Origin: Rhizobiales bacterium 62-47 | GTDB taxonomy: Bacteria > Pseudomonadota > Alphaproteobacteria > Rhizobiales > Xanthobacteraceae | NCBI GenBank assembly: GCA_001899255.1 | Contig: MKVX01000007.1 | Span: 124,001-188,000 of the forward strand | Direction: 5' to 3' | DNA length: 64,000 bases | Part shown: positions 34,428 to 44,514 of the stretch, in pieces | Numbering within the stretch: position 1 is the first letter of the stretch | How the letters are laid out: each line of letters starts with the position of its first letter | The notes under the pieces: generated by a model | Seen by the model: only the letters and a program-made list of their open reading frames with translations | Databases searched by the model: none | What the model was told of the DNA's origin: nothing | Program-made: the position numbers and the translations under genes

Positions 34428-37400
34428 ATGCCTAAACGCACCGACATATCCACCATCCTCATCATTGGCGCCGGCCCGATCGTCATCGGCCAAGCCTGCG
34501 AATTCGATTACTCCGGCACCCAGGCCGTCAAGACGCTGAAGGACGAGGGCTACCGTATCGTCCTCGTCAACTCCAATCCGGCGACGATCATGACCGACCC
34601 GGAACTGGCCGACGCCACCTACATCGAGCCGATTACCCCGGAAATCGTCGCCAAGATCATCGAAAAGGAACGTCACGTCATTCCCGGCGGCTTCGCGCTG
34701 CTGCCGACCATGGGCGGCCAGACCGCGCTGAACTGCGCGCTGTCGTTGCGCCGCCAAGGCACGCTGGAGCAATTCGACGTCGAGATGATCGGCGCCACCG
34801 CCGACGCCATCGACAAGGCGGAAGATCGCCAGCTGTTCCGCGAGGCGATGACCAAGATCGGGCTCGAGACGCCGAAATCGCGGCTCGCCAACGCGTCCGC
34901 GCTGAAAAAATCGTACCGCGATAAGTATCTCGCCGATCGCGAGAAGCTGTCCGGCGAGGCACTCGCCGAATTCGAGCGGCAGTGGGCGCTCGGCGAGAAC
35001 GAACGCCGCAAACGCTATCAGGAAGCGGCCCTCGGCGAGGCCCTGATGGCGCTGTCCGATATCGGATTGCCGGCAATCATCCGCCCGTCCTTCACCATGG
35101 GCGGCACCGGCGGCGGCATCGCCTACAACAAGGAAGAATATCTCGACATCATCGAGCGCGGGCTCGACGCTTCGCCGACCAACGAAGTGCTGATCGAGGA
35201 ATCCGTTCTCGGCTGGAAAGAGTACGAGATGGAAGTCGTTCGCGATAAGAACGACAACTGCATCATCGTCTGCTCGATCGAGAATCTCGATCCGATGGGC
35301 GTGCATACCGGCGACTCCATCACCGTCGCACCTGCGCTGACGCTCACCGACAAGGAATACCAGATCATGCGCGACGCCTCGCTGGCGGTGCTGCGCGAGA
35401 TCGGCGTCGAAACCGGCGGCTCCAACGTGCAGTTCGGCGTCAATCCCGCCGACGGCCGCATGGTGGTAATCGAGATGAATCCGCGCGTGTCGCGCTCCTC
35501 GGCGCTAGCGTCGAAAGCCACCGGCTTCCCGATCGCCAAGGTCGCGGCGCAGCTCGCGGTCGGCTACACGCTCGACGAAATCGCCAACGACATCACCGGC
35601 GGTGCAACCCCGGCGTCGTTCGAGCCGACCATCGATTACGTCGTCACCAAGGTGCCGCGTTTCGCGTTCGAGAAATTTCCCGGCGCGTCGACGACGCTGA
35701 CCACATCGATGAAGTCGGTCGGCGAAGTCATGGCCATCGGCCGCACCTTCCAGGAGTCGCTGCAGAAAGCCTTGCGCGGGCTGGAGACCGGCCTCACAGG
35801 CCTAGACGAGATCGAGATCGAAGGGCTCGGCAAGAGCGACGACAAGAACGCAATCCGCGCCGCGCTCGGCACGCCGACGCCGAACCGCCTGTTGCAGGTG
35901 GCGCAGGCCATGCGGCTCGGCTGGAGCAACGAGGAGATCTTCGCGTCCTGCAAGATCGACCCGTGGTTCCTCGCCGAATTGCGCGGCATCGTCGAGATGG
36001 AGCAAAAGGTCAAGGCCAGCGGCCTGCCGCAGCATGCATTCGGCATGCGTACACTGAAGTCGATGGGCTTCTCCGACGCGCGGCTGGCAGTGCTGGCCAA
36101 CACCACGGAAGCCGACGTCAAGGCGTTGCGGCATGCGCTCGGTGTGCGCCCGGTCTACAAGCGCATCGACACCTGCGCGGCCGAATTCGCGTCGCCGACC
36201 GCCTATATGTATTCGAGCTACGAAGCGCCGTTCGCGGGCGCGCCGGCCGACGAAAGCGCGCCATCGGATCGCAAGAAGGTCATCATTCTCGGCGGCGGAC
36301 CGAACCGCATCGGCCAGGGCATCGAATTCGACTACTGCTGCTGCCACGCCTGCTTTGCGCTGTCCGACGCCGGCTTCGAGACCATCATGGTCAACTGCAA
36401 TCCGGAAACGGTATCGACCGACTACGACACCGCCGACCGGCTGTATTTCGAGCCGCTGACCGCGGAAGACGTGCTGGAAATCATCGACAGGGAACGCACG
36501 AACGGCACCCTGCACGGCGTCATCGTGCAGTTCGGCGGACAGACTCCGCTGAAGCTGGCGCGCGCGCTGGAAGCCGCCGAAGTGCCGATCCTCGGCACCA
36601 CGCCGGACGCCATCGATCTCGCCGAAGACCGCGACCGATTCAAGCGCGTGCTCGACCGGCTGCGCCTGAAGCAGCCGAAGAACGGCATCGCCTATTCTGT
36701 CGAGCAGGCACGGCTGGTGGCTGCAGACCTCGATTATCCGCTGGTCGTGCGTCCGTCTTACGTGCTCGGCGGCCGCGCCATGCAGATCATCCGGGAGGAC
36801 ACGCAACTCGGCGATTACCTGCTGGAGACCTTGCCGGAGCTGGTGCCCGCGGAGATCAAGGCGCGCTATCCCAACGACAAGACCGGTCAGATCAACACCG
36901 TGCTCGGCAAGAATCCGCTGCTGTTCGACCGTTATCTGACCGACGCCACCGAGATCGACGTCGACTGCCTGTGCGATGGCAAGGATACGTTCATCGTCGG
37001 CATCATGGAGCACATCGAGGAAGCCGGCATTCACTCCGGCGACTCGGCGTGTTCGCTGCCGCCGCATTCGCTCGATGCCGCGACCATTGCCGAACTGGAA
37101 CGCCAGACCCGCGAACTCGCGCTCGGCCTCGACGTCGTCGGCCTGATGAACGTGCAATACGCGATCAAGGACGGCGAGATCTATGTGCTCGAAGTCAATC
37201 CGCGCGCCTCGCGCACGGTGCCGTTCGTCGCCAAGGTGATCGGCACGCCGGTAGCGAAGATCGCCGCCCGGATCATGGCCGGCGAGAAGCTGGCGGATTT
37301 CCAGCTCAAGCCGCAGCAGCTCAAACATGTCGGCGTCAAGGAATCGGTGTTCCCGTTCGCGCGCTTCCCCGGCGTCGATACGGTGCTGGGTCCGGAAATG

Positions 37401-37892
37401 CGTTCGACCGGCGAGGTCATGGGCCTCGACCGCAGTTTCGCCGTCGCTTTCGCCAAGAGCCAACTCGGCGGCGGAACGCGCGTACCGCGCAAGGGCACGG
37501 TTTTCGTTTCCGTGCGCGAGGAGGACAAGACGCGGATCCTCGACGCGGTCCGGCTGCTGTCGTCGCTCGGCTTCAAGGTGATCGCCACCTCCGGCACGCA
37601 ACGGTTCCTGTCCGACAGCGGCGTGCCGACCGAGAAGATCAACAAGGTTCTGGAAGGACGCCCACATATCGTCGACGCCATCACCAACGGCGACGTGCAA
37701 TTGGTGTTCAACACCACGGAAGGCCCGCAGGCGCTGGCCGACAGTCGCTCGCTGCGGCGCGCTGCCCTCTTGCATAAAGTGCCATATTACACCACTCTTT
37801 CAGGTGCCGTGGCGGCCGCGCAGGGCATACGGGCCTATCTGGGCGGGGACCTCGAAGTCCGCACGCTGCAAAGTTACTTTCCCAAAACCTGA
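34428..37892 (+). CDS. carB: Carbamoyl-phosphate synthase large subunit
   Basis: CarB joins ammonia from CarA with bicarbonate and two ATP to give carbamoyl phosphate. The 1154-residue protein has the two homologous synthetase halves ([20 protein letters not shown] and [20 protein letters not shown]), each with an ATP-grasp domain ([20 protein letters not shown] and [20 protein letters not shown]), and a C-terminal MGS-like allosteric domain ([20 protein letters not shown]). It is longer than the E. coli protein (1073) owing to inserts, including [20 protein letters not shown] in the first half. ATG 34428 is preferred to the TTG one codon earlier. Confidence 0.96.
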   Translation: MPKRTDISTILIIGAGPIVIGQACEFDYSGTQAVKTLKDEGYRIVLVNSNPATIMTDPELADATYIEPITPEIVAKIIEKERHVIPGGFALLPTMGGQTALNCALSLRRQGTLEQFDVEMIGATADAIDKAEDRQLFREAMTKIGLETPKSRLANASALKKSYRDKYLADREKLSGEALAEFERQWALGENERRKRYQEAALGEALMALSDIGLPAIIRPSFTMGGTGGGIAYNKEEYLDIIERGLDASPTNEVLIEESVLGWKEYEMEVVRDKNDNCIIVCSIENLDPMGVHTGDSITVAPALTLTDKEYQIMRDASLAVLREIGVETGGSNVQFGVNPADGRMVVIEMNPRVSRSSALASKATGFPIAKVAAQLAVGYTLDEIANDITGGATPASFEPTIDYVVTKVPRFAFEKFPGASTTLTTSMKSVGEVMAIGRTFQESLQKALRGLETGLTGLDEIEIEGLGKSDDKNAIRAALGTPTPNRLLQVAQAMRLGWSNEEIFASCKIDPWFLAELRGIVEMEQKVKASGLPQHAFGMRTLKSMGFSDARLAVLANTTEADVKALRHALGVRPVYKRIDTCAAEFASPTAYMYSSYEAPFAGAPADESAPSDRKKVIILGGGPNRIGQGIEFDYCCCHACFALSDAGFETIMVNCNPETVSTDYDTADRLYFEPLTAEDVLEIIDRERTNGTLHGVIVQFGGQTPLKLARALEAAEVPILGTTPDAIDLAEDRDRFKRVLDRLRLKQPKNGIAYSVEQARLVAADLDYPLVVRPSYVLGGRAMQIIREDTQLGDYLLETLPELVPAEIKARYPNDKTGQINTVLGKNPLLFDRYLTDATEIDVDCLCDGKDTFIVGIMEHIEEAGIHSGDSACSLPPHSLDAATIAELERQTRELALGLDVVGLMNVQYAIKDGEIYVLEVNPRASRTVPFVAKVIGTPVAKIAARIMAGEKLADFQLKPQQLKHVGVKESVFPFARFPGVDTVLGPEMRSTGEVMGLDRSFAVAFAKSQLGGGTRVPRKGTVFVSVREEDKTRILDAVRLLSSLGFKVIATSGTQRFLSDSGVPTEKINKVLEGRPHIVDAITNGDVQLVFNTTEGPQALADSRSLRRAALLHKVPYYTTLSGAVAAAQGIRAYLGGDLEVRTLQSYFPKT

Positions 37893-38090
37893 TCCTCGGC
37901 CAGACTGCGCGGCTCTGGATCGGCAAGAAGTTGAAATGACTGGAACACACCAGTCAAATCGAAGTTCTGTTTCGACGCCTGCCCGACTGCCAACAACGAC
38001 GGTTCCATCCCGGCGAGGCACGGTGGTTTGGCACAAAGCCGTTTCTTGCGGGCCGCGACAAGCCCGCTCGAAATCAAAGGACGAGGATAA

Positions 38091-38567
38091 ATGGTTGAGA
38101 AGGTTCCGATGACCCCGAGCGGTCACGCTGCCCTTGAAGACGAATTGAAGAAGCGCCAGTCGGAGGATCGCCCGCGCATCATCCAGCTCATCGCGGAGGC
38201 GCGCTCGCATGGCGATTTGTCCGAGAACGCCGAATATCACGCGGCGAAGGAAGAGCAGTCGCACAATGAGGGCCGCATCGCCGAGCTGGAGGACAAGCTG
38301 GCGCGTGCCGACATCATCGACGTCACCAAGCTGTCCGGCGACACCGTCAAATTCGGCGCGACGGTCACCCTGATCGACGAAGACACCGAGAAGAAAGCCG
38401 TGTGGCAGATCGTCGGCGAGACTGAAGCCGACGCCAAAAAGGGCCGCATCTCGATCACCTCGCCGTTGGCGCGCGCGCTGATCGGTAAGAAGAAGGGCGT
38501 GTCGGTCGAAGTGATGGCGCCGGGCGGCGCCAAGGCCTACGAGATCACCAAGGTCGAATGGCGCTGA
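38091..38567 (+). CDS. greA: Transcription elongation factor GreA
   Basis: GreA rescues backtracked RNA polymerase by stimulating transcript cleavage. The 158-residue protein has the N-terminal coiled coil with the acidic tip ([20 protein letters not shown]) and the C-terminal FKBP-like domain ([20 protein letters not shown]). It lies about 200 bases after carB, a conserved neighbour pair in this group, and has its own terminator. Confidence 0.95.
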   Translation: MVEKVPMTPSGHAALEDELKKRQSEDRPRIIQLIAEARSHGDLSENAEYHAAKEEQSHNEGRIAELEDKLARADIIDVTKLSGDTVKFGATVTLIDEDTEKKAVWQIVGETEADAKKGRISITSPLARALIGKKKGVSVEVMAPGGAKAYEITKVEWR

Positions 38568-38590
38568 AGCCATCCATATTCGACGAAATC

Positions 38591-38618
38591 AAAAAGCCGC
38601 TCTCCGGAGCGGCTTTTT
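38591..38618 (+). terminator. greA terminator
   Basis: AAAAAGCCGCTC-TCCG-GAGCGGC followed by T6 is a perfect intrinsic terminator 24 bases after the greA stop. Confidence 0.9.
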
Positions 38619-38767
38619 TGTGCGTAGCGATTGCCCCGGCTGCCCGGCACTTACGAGAATGGAATATTTCCACCCAAATGCAGTTTATTGAGCAGGGCAT
38701 CTTTGACACTGCTGTCGCTGTCATGCACGACTGTTAGAAATCACCTTTCCAACCCAGGGGAATCGAC

Positions 38768-39163
38768 GTGGACCAAATGCTTGCTAAGCTGCAACCCACC
38801 GTTTTGAGCCTGTTTCGCTTCATGACCGGCCTGCTGCTATTCCAATACGGCGTGGCCAAGCTATTCAAATATCCCCCGATGCCTATGTTCGAAAAGGTCC
38901 AGTTGTTTTCGCTCTACGGCGCGGCCGGCTCACTCGAACTGATCCTTGGGGGCCTGCTGATGATTGGCTTGTTCACCCGCTTCGCGGCGTTCATCCTGTC
39001 GGGTGAAATGGCCTTCGCCTACTTCATGGGACACGCACCGCGAGGATTCCTGCCGTTGCTGAACAACGGATCGCTGGCGATCCTGCTGTGCTTCGCGTGC
39101 CTGTATCTGGCGACCTCCGGCGGCGGATCGATCAGCGTCGATGCGATGCGCCGGAAAGGCTAG
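38768..39163 (+). CDS. DoxX family membrane protein
   Basis: The 131-residue protein has four membrane helices (SLFRFMTGLLLFQYGVAKLF, GSLELILGGLLMIGLFTRFA, FILSGEMAFAYFMG, NGSLAILLCFACLYL) and the DoxX signature at the first helix. Homologues are linked to redox balance and respiration, but the reaction here is unknown. The GTG at 38768 has AGGGG seven bases upstream and is the better start than the ATG at 38777. Confidence 0.85.
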   Translation: MDQMLAKLQPTVLSLFRFMTGLLLFQYGVAKLFKYPPMPMFEKVQLFSLYGAAGSLELILGGLLMIGLFTRFAAFILSGEMAFAYFMGHAPRGFLPLLNNGSLAILLCFACLYLATSGGGSISVDAMRRKG

Positions 39164-39179
39164 CGCCTTCTGCGAAATT

Positions 39180-39216
39180 GCCCGCGCTCCGGCACATCGT
39201 CGAGCGCGGGCTTTTT
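39180..39216 (+). terminator. doxX terminator
   Basis: GCCCGCGCTC (39180-39189) pairs with GAGCGCGGGC (39202-39211), followed by T5. It ends the doxX transcript and lies just before the convergent Lrp gene. Confidence 0.85.
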
Positions 39217-39239
39217 GCTGGCCGCTGGCGGAGTATGCG

Positions 39240-39719
39240 CTAGGGCGAGGTCTTCAGTTCGAGCGGCACGGCGGCGGCGTATTTCGAATTCTGCAGCACT
39301 AGAGAGGTGCGGACATTGCGCACGTGCGGCGCGGCGGTGAGCTGGGTGACGAATTCCTGAAAGGTCGCCATGTCCGGCGCCACGCATTTGAGGATGAAAT
39401 CGATTTCGCCCGACAGCATCCAGCATTCGCGGACCAGCGGCTCGTCGCGAACGAACTCCTCGAAGGCACGCAGATCGGCCTCGGCCTGGCTCGACAGGTG
39501 GACCGAGGCAAAGACGGTGACATCGAATCCCAGCAGCCGCGGATCGAGCAGGCCCCGGTAACCCTGGATGTAGCCTTCCTCCTCGAGCGTGCGGACGCGC
39601 CGCAGGCACGGCGGCGGCGAAATTCCGACCCTTTTCGCCAACTCGACGTTGGTAATCCGGCCGTCGGCCTGAATTTCGTTGAGGATTCTCAGATCGATCT
39701 CGTCAAGACTCTTCGACAC
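39240..39719 (-). CDS. Lrp/AsnC family transcriptional regulator
   Basis: The 159-residue protein has an AsnC-type helix-turn-helix (LDEIDLRILNEIQADGRITN, ELAKRVGISPPPCLRRVRTL) and the RAM ligand domain (GFDVTVFASVHLSSQAEADL, MLSGEIDFILKCVAPDM). Lrp proteins sense amino acids and act as octamers on DNA. A GTG at 39719 gives the usual length; ATGs at 39761 and 39767 add a 14- or 16-residue tail. It is divergent from trxB. Confidence 0.9.
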   Translation of the reverse strand: MSKSLDEIDLRILNEIQADGRITNVELAKRVGISPPPCLRRVRTLEEEGYIQGYRGLLDPRLLGFDVTVFASVHLSSQAEADLRAFEEFVRDEPLVRECWMLSGEIDFILKCVAPDMATFQEFVTQLTAAPHVRNVRTSLVLQNSKYAAAVPLELKTSP

Positions 39720-39979
39720 GCGGTGCCAGTCCCCGGTTACGGCTGCGCTAAACTTTCGCATACCCATAGCGCATAGCGGAATTTTTTGCGCAATTTTATT
39801 ACGTGCACGGTGCCTCGATTTTGGCCATCACGGGAAAGTTTGTTCCCATGTATTGCAAATCTTGCATGGCTGGCCAGATAACCTAAACTGGCTGTAATGT
39901 TTCGTTGCACTGCGCGAATGCACTTCGCGCTGTTTTCATATCGCCTTCCCCGCTGCCTGATAGAAACGGTCTCGACCCC

Positions 39980-40945
39980 ATGCCCGCCCCGATACACGCT
40001 AAAGTTGTCATTATTGGATCCGGCCCGGCCGGTTACACTGCGGGGATCTATGCCGCACGGGCGATGCTGGAGCCGATCCTGATCCAGGGCATTCAGCCCG
40101 GCGGCCAGCTGACCATCACCACCGACGTCGAGAATTATCCCGGCTATAGCGACGTCATTCAGGGCCCGTGGCTAATGCAGCAGATGGAGCAGCAGGCGGC
40201 GCATGTCGGGACCAAGATCGTCACCGATCTGGTCACCCAGCTCGAGCTCGGCCAGCGGCCGTTCCGGATCACCTGCGACAGCGGCGATAGCTACCTCGCC
40301 GAGACGGTCATTCTGGCGACGGGCGCCCAGGCGCGCTGGCTCGGCATGCCCTCGGAAGAGAAGTTCAAGGGCTTCGGCGTCTCGGCTTGCGCCACTTGCG
40401 ATGGCTTCTTCTATCGCGGCAAGCAGGTCGTGGTGGTCGGCGGCGGCAACACCGCCGTCGAGGAGGCGTTGTTTCTGACAAATTTCGCGTCGCAGGTCAC
40501 CATCGTGCATCGCCGCGACAATTTCCGCGCCGAGCGCATCCTGCAGGATCGTCTCTTCAATCATCCGAAGATCAAGGTGGTCTGGGACAGCGCTATCGAC
40601 GAGATCTGCGGCACCGAGAATCCGGGCAAGGTCACCCACGTCCGCCTCAAGAACGTCAAAACCGGCGCGCTCACCGAAGTGCCCGCAGATGGCGTCTTCA
40701 TCGCGATCGGCCACGCGCCGGCGACCGAACTGGTGGCAGGCCAGATCAAGATGAAGCCGTCCGGCTATGTGGAGGTCGCGCCGCATTCCACCGCGACCTC
40801 GGTGCCGGGCGTGTTCGCCGCCGGTGACGTCGCCGACGAGACCTATCGCCAGGCGGTGACGGCAGCCGGAATGGGCTGCATGGCGGCGCTCGAAGCCGAA
40901 CGTTTTCTCGCCCACCACGCCGCCGACCGGGCGGCTGCGGAGTAG
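39980..40945 (+). CDS. trxB: Thioredoxin-disulfide reductase
   Basis: TrxB reduces thioredoxin with NADPH through FAD. The 321-residue protein has the FAD site (VVIIGSGPAGYTAGIYAARA), the redox pair CATC in ACATCDGFF, the NADPH site (VVVVGGGNTAVEEALFL) and the C-terminal FAD motif (VFAAGDVADETYRQAVTAAG). It is followed after two bases by a LysR gene, so the two are probably co-transcribed. Confidence 0.96.
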   Translation: MPAPIHAKVVIIGSGPAGYTAGIYAARAMLEPILIQGIQPGGQLTITTDVENYPGYSDVIQGPWLMQQMEQQAAHVGTKIVTDLVTQLELGQRPFRITCDSGDSYLAETVILATGAQARWLGMPSEEKFKGFGVSACATCDGFFYRGKQVVVVGGGNTAVEEALFLTNFASQVTIVHRRDNFRAERILQDRLFNHPKIKVVWDSAIDEICGTENPGKVTHVRLKNVKTGALTEVPADGVFIAIGHAPATELVAGQIKMKPSGYVEVAPHSTATSVPGVFAAGDVADETYRQAVTAAGMGCMAALEAERFLAHHAADRAAAE

Positions 40946-40947
40946 CC

Positions 40948-41871
40948 ATGCCTCGAAGCCACGACGGGTTTGCCGATATGGATTGGGACAAGCTGAAGGT
41001 TTTCCACGCCGCCGCCGAGGCCGGAAGTTTCACCCATGCCGGCGAACAACTCGGACTGTCGCAATCGGCGGTGTCGCGGCAGGTCAGTGCGCTGGAGCAG
41101 GAACTGGCGGTCTCGCTGTTTCACCGGCATGCACGCGGCCTCATCCTCACCGAGCAGGGCGACCTTCTGTTTCGCACCGCGCACGACGTCTTCATGCAGT
41201 TGCAGGCGGCGCGCGCCAAGCTGACCGACAGCCGCGAGCGGCCGAGCGGCGACCTCAAGGTCACCACCACGCCCGGCGTCGGCATTCACTGGCTGATCCC
41301 GCGACTCGGCGAATTCACCGCACTGTTCCCGGAAATCCGCATCTCGCTGATCGTCACCGACGAGGAGCTGGATCTGTCGATGCGCGAGGCCGATATCGCG
41401 ATCCGAACACGCAAGCCGACGCAGCCCGACCTGATCCAGCGCAAGCTGTTCGCGATGGGCTTCCACGCTTATTGCTCCCCGGAATACATCAAGCATTTCG
41501 GTACGCCGCGGACGCTCGAGGAGCTCGACGGCCACCGCATCATCATGCTGAGCGATGCGCAGGTGCCACCGCACCTGCAGAACCGCAGCTGGCTGATCGA
41601 GGCGGGGCGCAACGGCGCCGGCCCGCGCGAGGCCTTTTTCAAGGTGAACAACATCCTCGGGCTGGTCCGCGCCTGCCAGCAGGGGCTCGGCATCGCCGCA
41701 CTGCCTGACTATCTGGTCGAGGAGAACAATCGGCTGGTGCAGCTCTTCAGCGAGTCGGACCAGATTCAACTTGATACATATTTTGTCTATCCGGAGGAGC
41801 TGAAGACGGTGGCGCGCGTGCAGGCGTTCCGCGACTTCATCGTCAGCAAGGCGCAGCGCTGGCGCGAGTAG
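40948..41871 (+). CDS. LysR family transcriptional regulator
   Basis: The 307-residue protein has the LysR winged helix (FHAAAEAGSFTHAGEQLGLS, QSAVSRQVSALEQEL) and a periplasmic-binding-like effector domain (KVTTTPGVGIHWLIPRLGEF). It begins two bases after the trxB stop with GGAG eight bases upstream. Close linkage to trxB suggests it responds to redox or shares that transcript; the effector is unknown. An internal ATG (40978) would remove ten residues. Confidence 0.88.
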   Translation: MPRSHDGFADMDWDKLKVFHAAAEAGSFTHAGEQLGLSQSAVSRQVSALEQELAVSLFHRHARGLILTEQGDLLFRTAHDVFMQLQAARAKLTDSRERPSGDLKVTTTPGVGIHWLIPRLGEFTALFPEIRISLIVTDEELDLSMREADIAIRTRKPTQPDLIQRKLFAMGFHAYCSPEYIKHFGTPRTLEELDGHRIIMLSDAQVPPHLQNRSWLIEAGRNGAGPREAFFKVNNILGLVRACQQGLGIAALPDYLVEENNRLVQLFSESDQIQLDTYFVYPEELKTVARVQAFRDFIVSKAQRWRE

Positions 41872-41984
41872 CAGCTCGGCACGCCCTCGGTCATCGCATG
41901 ACTGACATGCGACATGCATGGTTGCTGGGTAACGCTGACGAGGATCATACTCTTCACACGCTGAGAGTTCGCGTTGCGCATTTG

Positions 41985-42093
41985 TCCCCCTCCTCTAGCG
42001 ACGCGGGCCCTCAGTTATCCCTCTTGGAAGGTGATTGTGTCGGCCTCTTGTGGCCAATGCCTTAAACCGGGCTCTTCGAGCCCGGTTTTTTTT
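41985..42093 (+). ncRNA. Candidate small RNA or 3' UTR with strong terminator
   Basis: Between the LysR gene and parA lies a pyrimidine-rich stretch (CCCCCTCCTCTAG, about 41986), a hairpin GGCC-TCTTGT-GGCC (about 42042-42055) and a perfect intrinsic terminator: AAACCGGGCTC-TTC-GAGCCCGGTTT then T5 (42064-42093). It resembles an sRNA with exposed CU-rich single strand, but could be only the LysR 3' UTR. The rest of 41872-42277 has no gene I can support. Confidence 0.45.
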
Positions 42094-42277
42094 GCCCTCA
42101 TTCCGTGTGACGGATTATGCGCTCAACAGGCGCTGCAATCGGCCCTGCTTCAAGAGCGTGATGGCACACGCGACCCATCGAGCGCTCAGCGCGCCAACCG
42201 CTCGCCGTCGCTCTCGCATAAAGCAAAAAACGCGCGACAAGCGCGCGTTTGAGCCAGCAAGTCAGATCTCGCGCGGG

Positions 42278-42958
42278 TTACGCGGCCTGCTTGTGCATCG
42301 CGCCAGTCGTCGAACCGCTGCCGCGGATCGCCTTGATCGAACGTTCGATCGCCGACCACAACCGGCTGATCTCGGACGCCGCGCGACCCTCGGAATAATA
42401 TTCGAGCGCACCTTCTCCGTGACCGAGCGCCAGCAACAGGTCAGCGCGATTGGTGACCTGACCGCTCCACACCGGGACGCGGAACTTGGCGAGCGCCTCG
42501 CGTGCGATGGAAACGATGCGGCTCTCGACGCCTTCGCGCAGCGCCGGTGCACCGTTGATGACTACGGCATAAGGCTTGCGTGCCGAACGGCAGATCTGAA
42601 TCGTTTCCTGCACCGCGTTGACATCGAACACACCGGGGCGAGCCGGAATGATGACCATGGTGGCGTTGCGTATCGCGTCCTCGACCACGGCCGACATGTT
42701 CGGCGGCGTATCGATGAAGACCCACTCGTAGCCATCGCGCTTGGCGGCGGCAACGATCTCGCTGACGGAACGGTTCGCGGCCTTGAGCGGAGGTTCATTG
42801 GTGCCGCGCAGCTTGTGCCATAGCGTGAGCGATCCCTGCGGATCGGCATCGACAAGCAGACAGGGCTTGCTCGGTTTGTGGACATGTGCGGCAAGATGAG
42901 CCGTTAATGTGCTCTTGCCAGAGCCGCCTTTGCGTGATGCAAAAACAATTACGTTCAT
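42278..42958 (-). CDS. Orphan ParA/MinD-type ATPase
   Basis: The 226-residue protein has the deviant Walker A KGGSGKSTLTAHLA, the switch I region LVDADPQGSLTLWH and Walker B VFIDTPPNMS. There is no ParB partner and no parS-like cluster next to it, and it is shorter than chromosomal ParA. It may position a protein cluster or act like the MipZ/ParA-like group. Its promoter region (42959-43128) is AT-richer than usual and carries TTAA motifs. Confidence 0.88.
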   Translation of the reverse strand: MNVIVFASRKGGSGKSTLTAHLAAHVHKPSKPCLLVDADPQGSLTLWHKLRGTNEPPLKAANRSVSEIVAAAKRDGYEWVFIDTPPNMSAVVEDAIRNATMVIIPARPGVFDVNAVQETIQICRSARKPYAVVINGAPALREGVESRIVSIAREALAKFRVPVWSGQVTNRADLLLALGHGEGALEYYSEGRAASEISRLWSAIERSIKAIRGSGSTTGAMHKQAA

Positions 42959-43128
42959 ACCTTGGCCTCCAGATTGACCCCAGAAGGCGAAGGTGAATCA
43001 GGTTGCTGATTCGTTAAAGCAGAATTTACGTCGCAACCCTGCAGAAACATCGAATTTAACAACGAAGTGGGCTTTTTGAGTCACACAACACGCCTGTTCC
43101 GTTGTCAGAGCGCGCCATCGTCGCTGCA

Positions 43129-43437
43129 TCAGCGCTTGCCGCGTGCGCGTTGACGCTCGATCCATCTGCGCTCAATCCAGCCGAGCAAGCGCATGATCGG
43201 CTTCTGCAGCAGCGTGATGTCCTGCGCGATCAACAACAACCCGAGCGGCAGCATCCAGAGGCCAAGCACCGGCAGGAAGCTGAAAATACCGCCGAGCACC
43301 AGCAACAGCGCCAGCGGCACGCGCACGAGTCGCGAGGATGGTTTGCGGACCCAACTCAGAAAGCGCGCGAAGCGCTGCGGCAACTTGCGTTCGAACCAGT
43401 CGAAGTGGCGGTCCAGCTCAGCCTGATATTCACTCAC
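43129..43437 (-). CDS. Small membrane protein, 102 aa
   Basis: The protein starts with an amphipathic helix (EYQAELDRHFDWFERKLPQR), has two adjoining membrane helices (VPLALLLVLGGIFSFLPVLG, LWMLPLGLLLIAQDITLL) and ends in an Arg-rich tail (RRWIERQRARGKR). The helix pair with a central Pro-Val-Leu-Gly turn recalls PGPGW-type membrane proteins. The GTG at 43437 has AGGAG six bases upstream and fits better than longer frames. Confidence 0.75.
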   Translation of the reverse strand: MSEYQAELDRHFDWFERKLPQRFARFLSWVRKPSSRLVRVPLALLLVLGGIFSFLPVLGLWMLPLGLLLIAQDITLLQKPIMRLLGWIERRWIERQRARGKR

Positions 43438-43680
43438 CCAAATCTCCTCACTGCGAGCAGATGTGTTGACCGAGAACGGTGACGCCAGCGCGGCGCGATG
43501 TCGCGCGGATTCACAATTCCGCCACAAAGCGAGACGCTCGGCGCTACGTGGCCTCGGATTCAGCCAGCCACGCTATGCCATGCACATTCAACGCTGTTGC
43601 ACGGCGTAACGTTCAATGCGTCAATGCACCCGTGCGATGACGACCACGCATCGTCAGGGAATTCGGTCGGAGCAACGGAC

Positions 43681-44034
43681 GTGATTGCAAGCAAAGCTAT
43701 CGCCGTGCTGGTCGCGTTGTTCGCCAACGCCACATGGACCGATGCCGATACGGTTGACGTCGTCGATCGCGGTCCGGTGAATTTGGCGCGATTCACCTGC
43801 ACCGACATCACGCGCAGCAGTCTGCTCAGTCGGGTCTGTTACGATCCGACGCGTCACGACGCGATCATCGCGGTGCAATCGACTTACCGGCAGTATTGCG
43901 GCGTGCCGCAGACGACACTCGACGCGCTGCTCAACGCGCCGTCGATGGGGCAGTTCTACAACACGCAGATGCGTGCCGAGGCAGGGAACCGGTATGCCTG
44001 CCCGACGGCGTCGCTGCCAAACGTAAAATCTTAA
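43681..44034 (+). CDS. Secreted KTSC domain protein
   Basis: The 117-residue protein has a hydrophobic leader (IASKAIAVLVALFANATWTD) typical of a signal peptide and a KTSC domain: TDITRSSLLSRVCYDPTRHD, YRQYCGVPQTTLDALLNAPS, MGQFYNTQMRAE. KTSC domains are usually found in cytoplasmic or phage proteins and their function is unclear; export is unusual. GGAG at 43669-43672 supports the GTG at 43681; the longer frame from 43498 has a non-coding-like front. Confidence 0.65.
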   Translation: MIASKAIAVLVALFANATWTDADTVDVVDRGPVNLARFTCTDITRSSLLSRVCYDPTRHDAIIAVQSTYRQYCGVPQTTLDALLNAPSMGQFYNTQMRAEAGNRYACPTASLPNVKS

Positions 44035-44081
44035 TCAATTTGCTCCCAGCTAGGCCTTCGCGGAATAATTGGGAGTGCCCC

Positions 44082-44246
44082 ATGCGTATATTCGCGTTGT
44101 TCGACCGTAGGTCCCGCAAAAGCAGCGATCGCGAGCCCAGCTCGCAAAAAGCAGCGCCGTCCGACGAGGATCACTCCAGCATGGCCGATTTCGTCCGGCT
44201 GTTGACCGAAATCGATCTGGCCGAGGCCGCGCGTGCCCGGCACTGA
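44082..44246 (+). CDS. Small charged protein, 54 aa
   Basis: MRIFALFDRRSRKSSDREPS opens the protein, followed by a Ser/Gln/acidic linker and DFVRLLTEIDLAEAARARH. GGGAG six bases before the ATG at 44082 supports translation. No family is recognised. It lies 47 bases after the KTSC gene and before tRNA-His on the other strand. Confidence 0.5.
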   Translation: MRIFALFDRRSRKSSDREPSSQKAAPSDEDHSSMADFVRLLTEIDLAEAARARH

Positions 44247-44274
44247 CGATAGGCCCTGATGTGAGAGAAACGGG

Positions 44275-44351
44275 TGGTACAGTTGGGTGGGCTCGAACCA
44301 CCGACCTCCTGTTCCACAGACAGGCGCTCTAACCAACTGAGCTACAACTGC
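44275..44351 (-). tRNA. tRNA-His (GTG)
   Basis: On the minus strand the sequence starts GCAGTTGTAGCTCAGTTGGT and folds as a full cloverleaf. The anticodon stem CCTGT/ACAGG holds the loop CTGTGGA with anticodon GTG. The 3' end is A73 with encoded CCA. There is no G at position -1, as known for tRNA-His of many alphaproteobacteria. The first acceptor pair is G-U. Confidence 0.95.
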
Positions 44352-44461
44352 ATCCTGACGCGCGCCAAATTCGGGGCGCGAACGGGGCGGAAACTAGGTG
44401 CAACGGCCCGCTTTGGCAAGCCGGGAAACCGGCCAATTTCGACCGCAGTTCATCAAATCAG

Positions 44462-44486
44462 AAGCCCGGGCAAGCGGCCCGGGCTT
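44462..44486 (-). terminator. Terminator of the first phasin gene
   Basis: A perfect 10-bp stem AAGCCCGGGC with a 5-base loop (44462-44486) lies 28 bases beyond the phasin stop. On the minus strand it is followed by a short T-rich stretch. Confidence 0.6.
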
Positions 44487-44514
44487 ACAGCCTTGAATGC
44501 GGCGCCCGGATCGA

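Noticed and set aside
35802-37775. A 657-residue open frame opposite carB
   Set aside because: It is an antisense shadow caused by high GC at third codon positions; it has no family motifs.
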